Part shown: positions 18,140 through 25,414 of the stretch, piece after piece
Position numbering within the stretch: the first letter of the stretch is position 1
How the letters are laid out: each line of letters starts with the position of its first letter
Assembly (NCBI GenBank): GCA_009392295.1
Contig: VFGW01000003.1
Location: 1 to 42,489 of the forward strand
Reading direction: 5' to 3'
Origin: SAR202 cluster bacterium
GTDB taxonomy: Bacteria > Chloroflexota > Dehalococcoidia > Lucifugimonadales > GCA-2719675
Length of the DNA stretch: 42,489 bases
Program-made: the position numbers and the translations under genes
The notes under the pieces: generated by a model
The model's database searches: none
What the model saw: only the letters and a program-made list of their open reading frames with translations
What the model was told of the DNA's origin: nothing

Positions 18140-19229
18140 ATCTGATTTGATTATGAATGCCGAGAATCTAATGAAATCTCTTTTAGATAGCAAATTAATT
18201 CAATCTGACAAAGAAATTTCTGGTTTTTTGATTGAAAATCAAAGTAAACGAGATTTTTCAATATATCTAAAAATTCTTGGAGGTATAGGAGCGTATATTT
18301 CTGCAATTTGTTTTATAGGATTTTTTGGAGCGTTTGGTTTTTTTGATGATAAATTCACTAGAGTTTTTTTGGGGATATTGTTTGTTTCTGTTGCTATATT
18401 TGAAAATTTTTTAATTAAAAAAAATTATTCAATCAAAAGTAGTTTTTTAGTCCAACTTTCTTTTGCTTTTATGATCTTGGGAAAGATTATGTTTGTAACT
18501 GGATTTGGGGAGTTTTTATCAGGATTTACAATGAATCCTGATAACGGATGGAATTACTCTTTATCTCTATTTCTTGTTACTTTTGGGTCTTATTTTTTCT
18601 ATGATAGAGATCGTTTTTTGTCATTATTTGCATTTTTTATTTCTATTTTAATTAATATAGATTCTGCAATTTCAGATAATTATAATGAGATTTTTATTAA
18701 TGGATATTTTCTATTTCAATTTATCTGTATATGTATATTATTTATGATTATTAGAGATTCAAGAAAATATTTTTCTATAGCTTATTCTTTTGTTTTTTCA
18801 CTGTCTGTAACCGTACTTTTCATCACTATAAAGACAGCTTTTATAAATGATGGAGATTTTGGTTGGATTACTTGGAGTTTCACAAATTTGATATTATCAC
18901 TTGGGATGATTTTATTGATTTGTAGGATTTTTGAAAGACGAAATGTAATAAATAATAAAGCTTTTTTAGGAGCATTGACAGGTGTGTTTTTACTAGGTGT
19001 GATTTCTTCTTCAGGAATCATTTTTGTAATATTTTTAATGATTTTGGGGTATTGGAGACATGAAAAAATCCTTTTGGTTTTGTCAGTACTGTTAATGCCT
19101 GTTTTTCTAATTTCTTATTTTTACAGTCTTGATCTTTTATTGCTTCAAAAATCTATAGTTCTTGTAATTAGTGGAATTTTATTATTAGCGATTAGGTTTT
19201 TCTTGAATAAAATTAGCTGGGATGCATAA
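18132..19229 (+). CDS. DUF4401-like multi-pass membrane protein
   Basis: This 365-residue protein has a soluble N-terminal helix and about ten hydrophobic segments. The family assignment rests on its place between a DUF2157 protein and a GDYXXLXY protein and on the general shape, including SWDA at the very C-terminus, which resembles DUF4401 ends. Overlap with the previous gene and a 2-nt gap to the next indicate a single transcript. A second in-frame ATG occurs 24 nt downstream (18156), so the exact start is uncertain. Function is unknown. Confidence 0.68.
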   Translation: MYKSDLIMNAENLMKSLLDSKLIQSDKEISGFLIENQSKRDFSIYLKILGGIGAYISAICFIGFFGAFGFFDDKFTRVFLGILFVSVAIFENFLIKKNYSIKSSFLVQLSFAFMILGKIMFVTGFGEFLSGFTMNPDNGWNYSLSLFLVTFGSYFFYDRDRFLSLFAFFISILINIDSAISDNYNEIFINGYFLFQFICICILFMIIRDSRKYFSIAYSFVFSLSVTVLFITIKTAFINDGDFGWITWSFTNLILSLGMILLICRIFERRNVINNKAFLGALTGVFLLGVISSSGIIFVIFLMILGYWRHEKILLVLSVLLMPVFLISYFYSLDLLLLQKSIVLVISGILLLAIRFFLNKISWDA

Positions 19230-19231
19230 TT

Positions 19232-19738
19232 ATGAGATCTAAAATAATGATTATTTTTTTAATAATGATTCTTGTGGTTTTGAATTTAATTCTGTATAAC
19301 AATGAACAAACTTCTATTAAAGGGCAGATTTTTTTTCTGAAATTGGAATCTTCAAAAACTGAAGTCTTGCCTGTTTATGGTAATAGTATTAGTTTAATTT
19401 ATGAAATAAATGGTGATTACAGTCAGAAATTATATACTGATATGCAGTCTGGATTTGGACAAATTGTAATTTTGATTGACGAGAAAAAAGAAGGAAGATT
19501 TGTTCGTTTTTATGATGGTAGAGATTTGTCTTCAAATGAGGTATTAATTCGATACCAAAAAGAAGAAGACAAAGATTATATTTATCTATTACCAAAATCT
19601 TTCTTTTTTCAAGAAGGGCATGCAAAATATTATTATCAAGCGAAATATGGAGTTTTCAAACGTCAAGCAGGAGATAATAATTTAAACCTTATTGGTCTGG
19701 CTGATGAGAATAAAAATATAATAATTCCTGGAAATTAG
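19232..19738 (+). CDS. GDYXXLXY-type membrane-anchored protein
   Basis: The protein has 168 residues: one N-terminal membrane helix (about 5-22), then a soluble domain with GDYSQKLY at residues 61-68, which fits the family name motif GDYxxLxY. In other genomes the GDYXXLXY protein is the third member of the DUF2157/DUF4401 set, as here. The soluble part most likely lies outside the membrane (inference). It also holds EVLPVYG and FFFQEGHAKYY, consistent with the family. No catalytic residues can be named. Confidence 0.72.
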   Translation: MRSKIMIIFLIMILVVLNLILYNNEQTSIKGQIFFLKLESSKTEVLPVYGNSISLIYEINGDYSQKLYTDMQSGFGQIVILIDEKKEGRFVRFYDGRDLSSNEVLIRYQKEEDKDYIYLLPKSFFFQEGHAKYYYQAKYGVFKRQAGDNNLNLIGLADENKNIIIPGN

Positions 19739-19757
19739 ATATTGGAGAAAATTTATT

Positions 19758-20993
19758 TTGAAAGTTACTGGTTTAAGAATTACTACATATGAACATTTGA
19801 TGTCTCGCCGAATGGGAGATGCAAACTCACCATCTGGAAGAGACATGGCTAGCACTTGCATTGTTGAAATTACTACTGATGAAGATTTGGTAGGCGTAGC
19901 AATTGGAGGTGGAGGAGCAATTCCACAAATTAAAAGCATGTTTGAGAGTTTAATTTTAGGAGAAGACCCTAGGCATGTTAAAGGATTATGGCAAAGGATG
20001 ATAGATAGAGCGTTCAAGGCTGGTAATTCAGGCATAATTACAGATGCAATTTCAGTAATCGATATTGCTTTATGGGATTTAAAAGCAAAAATTAATCAAG
20101 AACCGCTTTGGCAAACATTGGGTGGGTCAAATATTCCTGTTAATTCTTATGCTAGCGGAATGGATATGCCTCAATCTAATGAATCTGTTGAAAATTGGTA
20201 CAAAAAAATGGCGACTAAATGGGGATTTACAGCAGGTAAGTTGAAAGTTGGGCTTGATCAATCTGCAGATTTGGAGAGAATTGGATTAATGAAATCTGGA
20301 TTACTTAATTCAACGAAAAATCCAATTTTGTATATTGATGCTAATGAATATTGGTCTTCGAAACAAGCAATTCGAAAAGTTCAAGAAATGGAAGAAAGAT
20401 TTCAGATTGGTTGGATCGAAGAACCATGCAGGAGATGGGATTATTTAGGCCTTAAAAGGGTTTCTGATTCCATTATTTCTCCAGTATGCGCTGGGGAAAA
20501 CCTTGATTCTTTGGACAATTTTTTACCATATTTTGATCATGAATCAGCAGATGTAATACAGGTTAGTGCAGCTATGTCTGGAATTACTGGAGCTTTGCAG
20601 ATAGCAGATTGTGCATATGGACTTGAACTCCCTGTTACATTAGGAGGTTCTTTCGGTAATTTTCATGCTCAATTGGCAGTTTGCATGCCAAATTTCTTAA
20701 CAATGGAAATTCAATCAGTTGAACCAACTGACAATGTGATTGCAACTGATATAAAAATACAAAATGGAAAGGCTGTTTTAGGTAATCAACCAGGAAACGG
20801 AATTTCAATTAACCATGATGAACTTGAAAAAATTTCTAAAAGTAATCCTTCAACTCATAGATCTTTACCAAGTCCATTCGGCAGAAGACCTGGGGCTGGA
20901 CTATGGGAGTACTTACCTACAGATGAAGAAAAAAAAGCAGCTAATAGACCATTGGGTACAGAAATTTATGTACCTCCATATGGAGATGTTTAA
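19758..20993 (+). CDS. Enolase-superfamily protein, mandelate racemase/muconate-lactonizing type (copy A)
   Basis: Members abstract a proton alpha to a carboxylate on acid sugars and related acids. The capping domain covers about 1-125 and the barrel follows. Catalytic positions are Lys161 and Lys163 (GKLKVG), metal ligands Asp194 (YIDANEYW), Glu221/222 (WIEEPCRRWDY) and Glu247 (CAGENL), and Asp265 of the usual His-Asp dyad. By eye, the position matching His297 of mandelate racemase falls on Gly (LGGSFG), so base chemistry may rest on the KxK lysines. The start is TTG at 19758, with GGAG 10 nt upstream and a sequence that aligns with the start of copy B. The substrate is unknown. Confidence 0.9.
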   Translation: MKVTGLRITTYEHLMSRRMGDANSPSGRDMASTCIVEITTDEDLVGVAIGGGGAIPQIKSMFESLILGEDPRHVKGLWQRMIDRAFKAGNSGIITDAISVIDIALWDLKAKINQEPLWQTLGGSNIPVNSYASGMDMPQSNESVENWYKKMATKWGFTAGKLKVGLDQSADLERIGLMKSGLLNSTKNPILYIDANEYWSSKQAIRKVQEMEERFQIGWIEEPCRRWDYLGLKRVSDSIISPVCAGENLDSLDNFLPYFDHESADVIQVSAAMSGITGALQIADCAYGLELPVTLGGSFGNFHAQLAVCMPNFLTMEIQSVEPTDNVIATDIKIQNGKAVLGNQPGNGISINHDELEKISKSNPSTHRSLPSPFGRRPGAGLWEYLPTDEEKKAANRPLGTEIYVPPYGDV

Positions 20994-22163
20994 ATGAAAA
21001 TTACTGGTTATAGATTAGAAAAATATATTTATAAAATTGATAGAGGACTTGCTGACGCAAATAATCCATCTGGAGAAGACTTGAGTATAGGCTCATTATT
21101 GTTTTTGGAAACTGATGAAGGTGTAACAGGAATTGCTCCTGCTGGGAATGAAAAAGTACAAGATTTGTTTAAAATTATTGAGGGACAAGATCCTAGAAGT
21201 GTTGTTTGGTTGTGGAAAAAAATGGACGATTTTGTTTTTAAAGGTGGAAATCAAGGCGAAGCTGCTGCTGCTATCTCAGCTATTGATGTAGCTTTATGGG
21301 ATTTAAAAGCAAAAATTAATCAAGAACCACTTTGGCAAACATTGGGCGCTAGACATGGAAGGACTAAAGCGTATGCATCTGATATTGGTTATTGTATGAA
21401 AGACGAAGATATTTATAATTTTTATTCTAAAATGGCAGATAATGGAGTTGATGCTGGAAAGCTAAAAATCGGGTTATCTATGGAGGATGATTTACGCAGA
21501 ATTGGAATTATGAAAGAAGCACTTAGCAAAGTTAGAGAACGTCCATTTTTAATGGTTGATGTTAATGAATATTGGTCTCCTAAAAATTCAATTAAACTAA
21601 TGAACGAGATAGAAAAACATTATGATATTTTTTGGATTGAGGAACCCGCACGTAGATGGGATTATCGAGGGCTAAGAAAAGTTTCAAAATCAGTGAAAGC
21701 TGCAGTTGCAACAGGAGAAAATCTTAATGGGATATCAGATGTGACTTCATTGATTACTAATTATTCTGTAGATATAATAAATATAGGGGTTAGGCAGTTA
21801 GGAATTACTGGTGCAAGACAATGCGCAAACATGGCTCATGCATATGAATTACCTGTAAGCATGATGAATTGCCAAGCAAATTATATGGCTCATTTGGCCG
21901 CTGCCATTCCTAATCATGTAATGATGGAAGTTTTTGGAACACCTGATAGAGAACATGTTTTTAAATCTTGGGATAATGAGATTCAAGATGGATTTATTGT
22001 AATGGGAAATTCATCCGGTTTGGGCTTAGAGATTGATTACGATGCTTTAAGAGATCTTCAGAACACTGATTATGGTAGAATTCCAAATAATTCAGCACCT
22101 AGGAGGCAAGGTGCAGGATTAGAGATCAAACCTTTAGATGAGAATGAAGTAGATTGGCTTTAG
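20994..22163 (+). CDS. Enolase-superfamily protein, mandelate racemase/muconate-lactonizing type (copy B)
   Basis: This is a tandem paralogue of copy A, whose stop codon it abuts directly. Residues are Lys156/Lys158 (GKLKIG), metal ligands Asp189 (VDVNEYW), Glu216/217 (WIEEPARRWDY) and Glu242 (TGENL), and Asp260. The position of the mandelate racemase His297 appears to be Asn292 (MNCQAN). Shared features with copy A, such as DANxPSG near residue 22, RRWDY after the second metal ligand and a C-terminal PRRQGAGL, show common descent, yet overall similarity is moderate. They may act on related substrates or form a hetero-oligomer. The substrate is unknown. Confidence 0.9.
   Translation: MKITGYRLEKYIYKIDRGLADANNPSGEDLSIGSLLFLETDEGVTGIAPAGNEKVQDLFKIIEGQDPRSVVWLWKKMDDFVFKGGNQGEAAAAISAIDVALWDLKAKINQEPLWQTLGARHGRTKAYASDIGYCMKDEDIYNFYSKMADNGVDAGKLKIGLSMEDDLRRIGIMKEALSKVRERPFLMVDVNEYWSPKNSIKLMNEIEKHYDIFWIEEPARRWDYRGLRKVSKSVKAAVATGENLNGISDVTSLITNYSVDIINIGVRQLGITGARQCANMAHAYELPVSMMNCQANYMAHLAAAIPNHVMMEVFGTPDREHVFKSWDNEIQDGFIVMGNSSGLGLEIDYDALRDLQNTDYGRIPNNSAPRRQGAGLEIKPLDENEVDWL
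21291..21346 (+). repeat. Tract shared with 20067-20122 in the enolase paralogue
   Basis: A 56-bp stretch here and at 20067-20122 is identical except for one silent base (GAACCG versus GAACCA) and encodes ALWDLKAKINQEPLWQTLG in both genes. The flanking sequence is clearly diverged. Shared synonymous codons suggest local gene conversion or partial duplication between the two copies. Confidence 0.75.
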
Positions 22164-22182
22164 AAGCATATTAGATGATTAT

Positions 22183-22219
22183 TAATTTCAAGAAGTTTAT
22201 AATTCTGATATTATGAGTT
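22183..22219 (+). promoter_or_regulatory. Promoter-like element, copy 1
   Basis: This 37-bp block matches 22458-22494 at 34 positions. It contains TGATATTAT (22206-22214), an extended -10 of the TGn-TATTAT form, with TTTCAA 17 bp upstream in the -35 position. Copy 1 lies 20 bp after the second enolase gene and would start RNA near 22221, ahead of a very small membrane-peptide reading frame. Confidence 0.45.
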
Positions 22220-22299
22220 CAATTAAGAAATTAGTAATTATGCTTGCATTATTTGTTGATGTGATAATTATCGCGGGCCTATTGATTTATTTCCTTTAA
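22213..22299 (+). CDS. Possible 28-residue single-helix membrane peptide
   Basis: An ATG at 22213 opens a 28-codon frame with a basic start (MSSIKK) and one long hydrophobic helix (LVIMLALFVDVIIIAGLLIYFL, residues 7-28) that ends at the C-terminus. An internal ATG at 22240 would give a 19-residue version. The first ATG lies inside the promoter-like -10, so only the shorter form could be made from that promoter. No good ribosome binding site is visible. Small membrane peptides do occur, but chance is a real alternative in AT-rich DNA. Confidence 0.25.
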   Translation: MSSIKKLVIMLALFVDVIIIAGLLIYFL

Positions 22300-22457
22300 T
22301 ATTAAATTAAAAACATGAAATATTTGAAACCATTACTTAAGAAGATATATAACAAGTCGCCAAAGCTTCTTCAATTAATTTCTCATAATACAATTTGCAA
22401 GATTACCAAGCATTTTTAGTTGCTAAATGGTTGATAGTCTTTAAGTATTTGATAGTT
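22300..22457. other. Non-coding AT-rich spacer
   Basis: Together with the adjoining elements this is part of a 361-bp interval (22164-22524) between the second enolase gene and the lipoprotein gene. The only other frame is a 34-codon basic one from ATG 22315, with no ribosome site and no recognisable content. I see no tRNA, terminator or longer gene here. Confidence 0.5.
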
Positions 22458-22494
22458 TAATTTCAAGGAGTTAATAATTCTGATATTATGGGTT
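22458..22494 (+). promoter_or_regulatory. Promoter-like element, copy 2, for the Cys-rich lipoprotein gene
   Basis: This is the second copy of the 37-bp block: TTTCAA (22461-22466), a 17-bp spacer, then TGATATTAT (22481-22489) as an extended -10. Transcription would begin near 22497 and give a leader of under 30 nt with AGG 5 nt before the lipoprotein ATG at 22525, so the spacing fits a real promoter. Confidence 0.55.
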
Positions 22495-22524
22495 AGAAAT
22501 TGATAAGCCTCATAGTAGGTGAAC

Positions 22525-22782
22525 ATGAAATATCTAACATATATATTCATAGTAGGTTTAATGCTTCTAGTAGTAAGTTGTGCAGTTAGTAAAGCAACTG
22601 TTGAAGAAACCTCCAAAGGCAAGAATTGTACTTTAAGTGGGGGAGAGATCGTAGAATCAGGATGGTTTGGTAAAGACACAGGCTCTAATTTTTGTAATCA
22701 GTGTACATGTATGCAAGACGGTTCAAATATGGGTGCTTTAGTATGCACAGAGATGTATTGTGATCCGAAGAATAAGAGTTAG
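22525..22782 (+). CDS. Small Cys-rich lipoprotein with pacifastin/VWC-like cysteine pattern
   Basis: The 85-residue product has a hydrophobic signal and lipobox LVVSC with the lipidated Cys19. The mature part holds six further cysteines: Cys35, Cys57, Cys60, Cys62, Cys74 and Cys79. The block CNQCTC, then three residues and Gly, then CT-x3-C resembles the pacifastin light-chain inhibitor pattern (C-N-x-C-x-C ... G ... C-T-x3-C). Here the first loop is 21 residues instead of 9-12, and the Gly-to-fifth-Cys gap is 7. Disulfides would form outside the membrane. Protease inhibition or surface binding is only a guess. I prefer ATG 22525 to an in-frame GTG at 22519 because AGG at 22517-22519 fits it. 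The gene is alone, with its own promoter-like element. Confidence 0.75.
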   Translation: MKYLTYIFIVGLMLLVVSCAVSKATVEETSKGKNCTLSGGEIVESGWFGKDTGSNFCNQCTCMQDGSNMGALVCTEMYCDPKNKS

Positions 22783-22826
22783 TTTAATTTCTATAAAAAT
22801 GGGTTTATGTTTGATATGATAAAAAT

Positions 22827-23045
22827 GGTGTGTTGGTAGATAGTTTGCGAACAACTTTTGTTTTCACAGCAAAAGAAACTAACTACCTTCGTACCACTAT
22901 CAAAAACAGGGTGGTAAATGCTAGAACATAGCTACATGGATGCACTGCTACTGTTATGGGTGGTTCACAAGGCTACAGGCTCAATCCTAAAGACTTATAA
23001 CGCTTTAACTCATAAGCTTGCGTTTTTATCTTAAAGTCTATGTTG
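22827..23045 (+). ncRNA. Putative structured RNA of unknown class
   Basis: The 384 bp between the lipoprotein gene and tRNA-Ser(GGA) (22783-23166) hold no credible protein gene but several consistent hairpins. The first is a 12-bp arm 22835-22846 with 22876-22887 (one mismatch), enclosing a perfect CTTTTG/CAAAAG stem (22855-22860 with 22870-22875). Next is TACCAC/GTGGTA (22892-22897 with 22911-22916). The third is AGACTT/AAGTCT (22991-22996 with 23034-23039), enclosing AACGC/GCGTT (22999-23003 with 23020-23024). A TATGAT -10-like hexamer at 22815-22820 would place the 5' end near 22827. GC content seems higher than in nearby spacers. I could not match it to tmRNA, RNase P, SRP or 6S RNA. Both the strand and the ends are inferred. 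Confidence 0.35.
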
Positions 23046-23166
23046 TTACGTTCTCTTGATAAGCTGATTATTCTTCGTCATTCTACATCTATAAAAAAAG
23101 GGAATTGTTTCAAAAAGTGTTTCAAATTAATAGGAATATCCCTGATTCGTAGCTAAATCAATGGGA

Positions 23167-23258
23167 TGGCGGAGAGGATGGGATTCGAACCCATGGTCCC
23201 GCATAAACGAGACACGCGATTTCCAGTCGCGCCTATTCGGCCGCTCTAGCACCTCTCC
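23167..23258 (-). tRNA. tRNA-Ser(GGA)
   Basis: Minus strand: acceptor GGAGAGG/CCTCTCC, anticodon stem CGCGA/TCGCG with loop CTGGAAA (anticodon GGA), a long variable arm typical of serine tRNA, T-loop TTCGAAT, discriminator G and encoded CCA. Confidence 0.96.
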
Positions 23259-23375
23259 AGATATATTTGAACATCACTTATTTGAATGTCTTAATATTAG
23301 AAATTATACTATGTATTTTATTCATATTAAGTCTAATGATCAATAAATTATATTTACTTTAATATTATTTGAATT

Positions 23376-23467
23376 TGGCGGAGAGAGAGGGATTCGAACC
23401 CTCGATGAAGTTATTACCCCATACCGGTTTTCGAGACCGGCGCCTTCAACCACTCGGCCATCTCTCC
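23376..23467 (-). tRNA. tRNA-Ser(CGA)
   Basis: Minus strand: acceptor GGAGAGA/TCTCTCC, anticodon stem CCGGT/ACCGG with loop CTCGAAA (anticodon CGA), long variable arm, T-loop TTCGAAT and encoded CCA. A TATACT hexamer (minus strand, 23490-23485) lies upstream as a possible -10. It is transcribed in the same direction as tRNA-Ser(GGA), 117 bp upstream of it. Confidence 0.96.
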
Positions 23468-23594
23468 TAAATATGTTTATATATAGTATAGACTTTTTTA
23501 AGAAGTATTTTCAGCGATTTTTTGATTTTGTATTTTGTTCCAATTACAATGTTGAATAAGAATTATTTTATTATGTGATATTTAAAGGAATACA

Positions 23595-24437
23595 ATGGAA
23601 GAAATTTTAGTCACAACTAAATGGTTGGCATCAAATATTGATAATCCGGATACTTTTGTTATAGAAGTAAATGCAAAACCATCAAAAATCAATGAACATA
23701 TTCCTGGTGCTTTAGTTTGGGATTTACATAAAACATTTGAAGATTCTCATAGTCTTGATGTAATTAATCAGTTTCAGTTTAAAGATTTAATGGATAAAAA
23801 TGGAATTAGTAATACTTCTACAATAGTTTTGTATGGTGATGGGGATAATAGGTCAGCAACTTTCGCTTTTTGGGTTTTTAAATACCACAAGCATGATACT
23901 GTAAAAATTTTGGATGGATCAATAAAAAAATGGAAACATGACGGAAATGAAATTAATATTATTAATGATAATTTATCTACAAAAAAGATAAAAAATAAAT
24001 CTGAATATAAAGCAAAAACTCCAGATTTTTCAATCAGAATTACTAAAGATGAGATTTTGGAAAATATCGAAAATTTTTCTATAATTGATGTACGTACTTC
24101 AGATGAATTTTTTGGAAAATCTGATGGGATTTCTACTGGTATTGAAGGAGATAGTATTAGAAGAAAAGGCAGGATTCCTGGATCTAAACATTTAGAGTGG
24201 ACTCAATTATTAAATAAAGATGGTACATTTAAATCGGCTGATCAAATATCGAAGCTGTTTCGTAGAATAAATGTTTCTGATTCAAAAAAAATAGTTACAT
24301 ATTGTCGGTTAGGGGTTAGGGCATCTTACGTTTGGTTTGCCTTGAAGTATATATTGAATTTTAGTGAAGTAAAAAATTATGATGGATCTTGGACTGAATG
24401 GGGAAATTCTGTTGGAGTTCCTATAGAAATTGATTAA
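23595..24437 (+). CDS. Two-domain rhodanese (thiosulfate/3-mercaptopyruvate sulfurtransferase)
   Basis: The protein transfers sulfane sulfur from thiosulfate or 3-mercaptopyruvate to cyanide or thiol acceptors. The N-terminal rhodanese domain (about 5-115) lacks a catalytic Cys (GDGDNRSA at that site), as is normal. The C-terminal domain (about 145-278) has IDVRTSDEF and the active loop CRLGVRAS with Cys237. The CRLGVRAS loop resembles thiosulfate-type loops more than the CGSGVTA of mercaptopyruvate enzymes. A GGAA site precedes the ATG. The stop overlaps that of the convergent HAD gene. Confidence 0.92.
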   Translation: MEEILVTTKWLASNIDNPDTFVIEVNAKPSKINEHIPGALVWDLHKTFEDSHSLDVINQFQFKDLMDKNGISNTSTIVLYGDGDNRSATFAFWVFKYHKHDTVKILDGSIKKWKHDGNEINIINDNLSTKKIKNKSEYKAKTPDFSIRITKDEILENIENFSIIDVRTSDEFFGKSDGISTGIEGDSIRRKGRIPGSKHLEWTQLLNKDGTFKSADQISKLFRRINVSDSKKIVTYCRLGVRASYVWFALKYILNFSEVKNYDGSWTEWGNSVGVPIEID

Positions 24438-25099
24438 TTAAAATTTTTTAAAAAAAATTTGTGAGGGATCTTATATAATTCTTCATATTGTTCGTTTGCA
24501 AGATAGAAATTATCTTGCTTAGTTTCTGGCCCAGGAATGGCTATTGGATACATTCCTGCTAGGAAAGCTGATTGTATTCCTATGGTTGAATCTTCAAATG
24601 CGCAACATAAATGTGGGGGTTCTTTTAGCGCCTTTGCAGCTTTAAAATATGGAGAAGGATCTGGTTTTGGGTTATTTACATCTTCTAAAGTAATAAACGT
24701 TTGAAAATAATCACCTATATCAAATTTTTCTATTACTTTTGTCATGTAATTTTTCAATCCTGAAGTTACAATACACGCTTTGATATTTTTTGATTTAATT
24801 AGTTTTAAAATATCTAAAATGCCCTCCCTAAGTTGTATTTGTTTTTCAAGCATTTCAAAAAACAATGATTCGCGATATTCAATAATTTGGTTAACATTTC
24901 CAATTTTATTTTCTTTGCAAATGGCTGTCATAGTATCTTTAACAGTTTTTCCAACGAACAATTTTCCTTGTTCGTTGGAGTATTTCACTCCATATTTGAT
25001 AAGTGCTAATTGCGTAGCTTTAAAATGATATGGTTCTGAATTGACAATTATCCCATCCATATCAAAACATATTGCTTTAAATTTAGACATTTTAATCAT
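24434..25099 (-). CDS. HAD-superfamily phosphatase (beta-phosphoglucomutase/GPH-like)
   Basis: HAD motifs are all present: DMDG with the nucleophile Asp13 and acid-base Asp15, VTSG (motif II), the Lys of NPKPDPSPYF (motif III) and FEDSTIGIQSAFLAGM (motif IV). A helical C1 cap lies between motifs I and II, which places it with the beta-phosphoglucomutase/phosphoglycolate phosphatase group. The substrate cannot be read from sequence. It is the last gene of a minus-strand group and starts 5 nt after the small unknown gene. A second ATG three codons in (25090) is a possible alternative start. Confidence 0.9.
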   Translation of the reverse strand: MIKMSKFKAICFDMDGIIVNSEPYHFKATQLALIKYGVKYSNEQGKLFVGKTVKDTMTAICKENKIGNVNQIIEYRESLFFEMLEKQIQLREGILDILKLIKSKNIKACIVTSGLKNYMTKVIEKFDIGDYFQTFITLEDVNNPKPDPSPYFKAAKALKEPPHLCCAFEDSTIGIQSAFLAGMYPIAIPGPETKQDNFYLANEQYEELYKIPHKFFLKNFN

Positions 25100-25104
25100 T
25101 AAAT

Positions 25105-25401
25105 TTATCTTAGGTAAATTTTAATTTTTGCATGTAGAAAATATACACATAAAACAGCTTTTTTATCTCTTTGAATTGTTTCTTCATATGATATGTACTC
25201 AGGATCATTTTGGTTCAATTCGTGGTTGCACTTTTCCCTTCTTTCTAATTGCGGGCAGAGATGAATATTTAAATGAGAATCCCAAAACCCTACCATCTTT
25301 AGAGGGAAATAAAGTGTTTCTGAAATTGATTTTAAATCAGCAACGATTTCAGAAGCTCGGAATTTTTTATTGTTGATTAAATTTATTTCTATAGTTTCCA
25401 T
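25105..25401 (-). CDS. Small protein of unknown function
   Basis: I do not recognise this 98-residue protein. It starts METIEINLINNKKF, is soluble with mixed helix and strand propensity, and contains a Trp/His/Cys patch (GFWDSHLNIHLCPQLE) followed by CNHE, which could bind a metal but is not a known motif. It sits tightly between thiL and the HAD gene on the same strand. An in-frame ATG at 25440 would extend it by 13 residues into the end of thiL. I prefer 25401, but neither has a clear ribosome site. Lack of overlap with a better frame and its operon position support it as real. Confidence 0.6.
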   Translation of the reverse strand: METIEINLINNKKFRASEIVADLKSISETLYFPLKMVGFWDSHLNIHLCPQLERREKCNHELNQNDPEYISYEETIQRDKKAVLCVYFLHAKIKIYLR

Positions 25402-25414
25402 TTTAATATCAATT

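Noticed and set aside
22315..22419. 34-codon frame (ATG 22315) between the enolase and lipoprotein genes
   Set aside because: No ribosome site, no similarity I recognise, and a length expected by chance.
22416..22679. 87-codon minus-strand frame opposite the lipoprotein
   Set aside because: The plus-strand frame has a signal peptide, lipobox and ordered cysteines. The minus frame has no recognisable feature.
22783..23166. tmRNA, RNase P RNA, SRP RNA or 6S RNA
   Set aside because: I looked for the tRNA-like ends and tag of tmRNA, the conserved P4 blocks of RNase P and the SRP tetraloop region on both strands and found none. The hairpins remain unassigned.
23161..23346. 61-codon plus-strand frame over tRNA-Ser(GGA)
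   Set aside because: It is translation across a tRNA gene. The sequence folds as a complete serine tRNA on the other strand.
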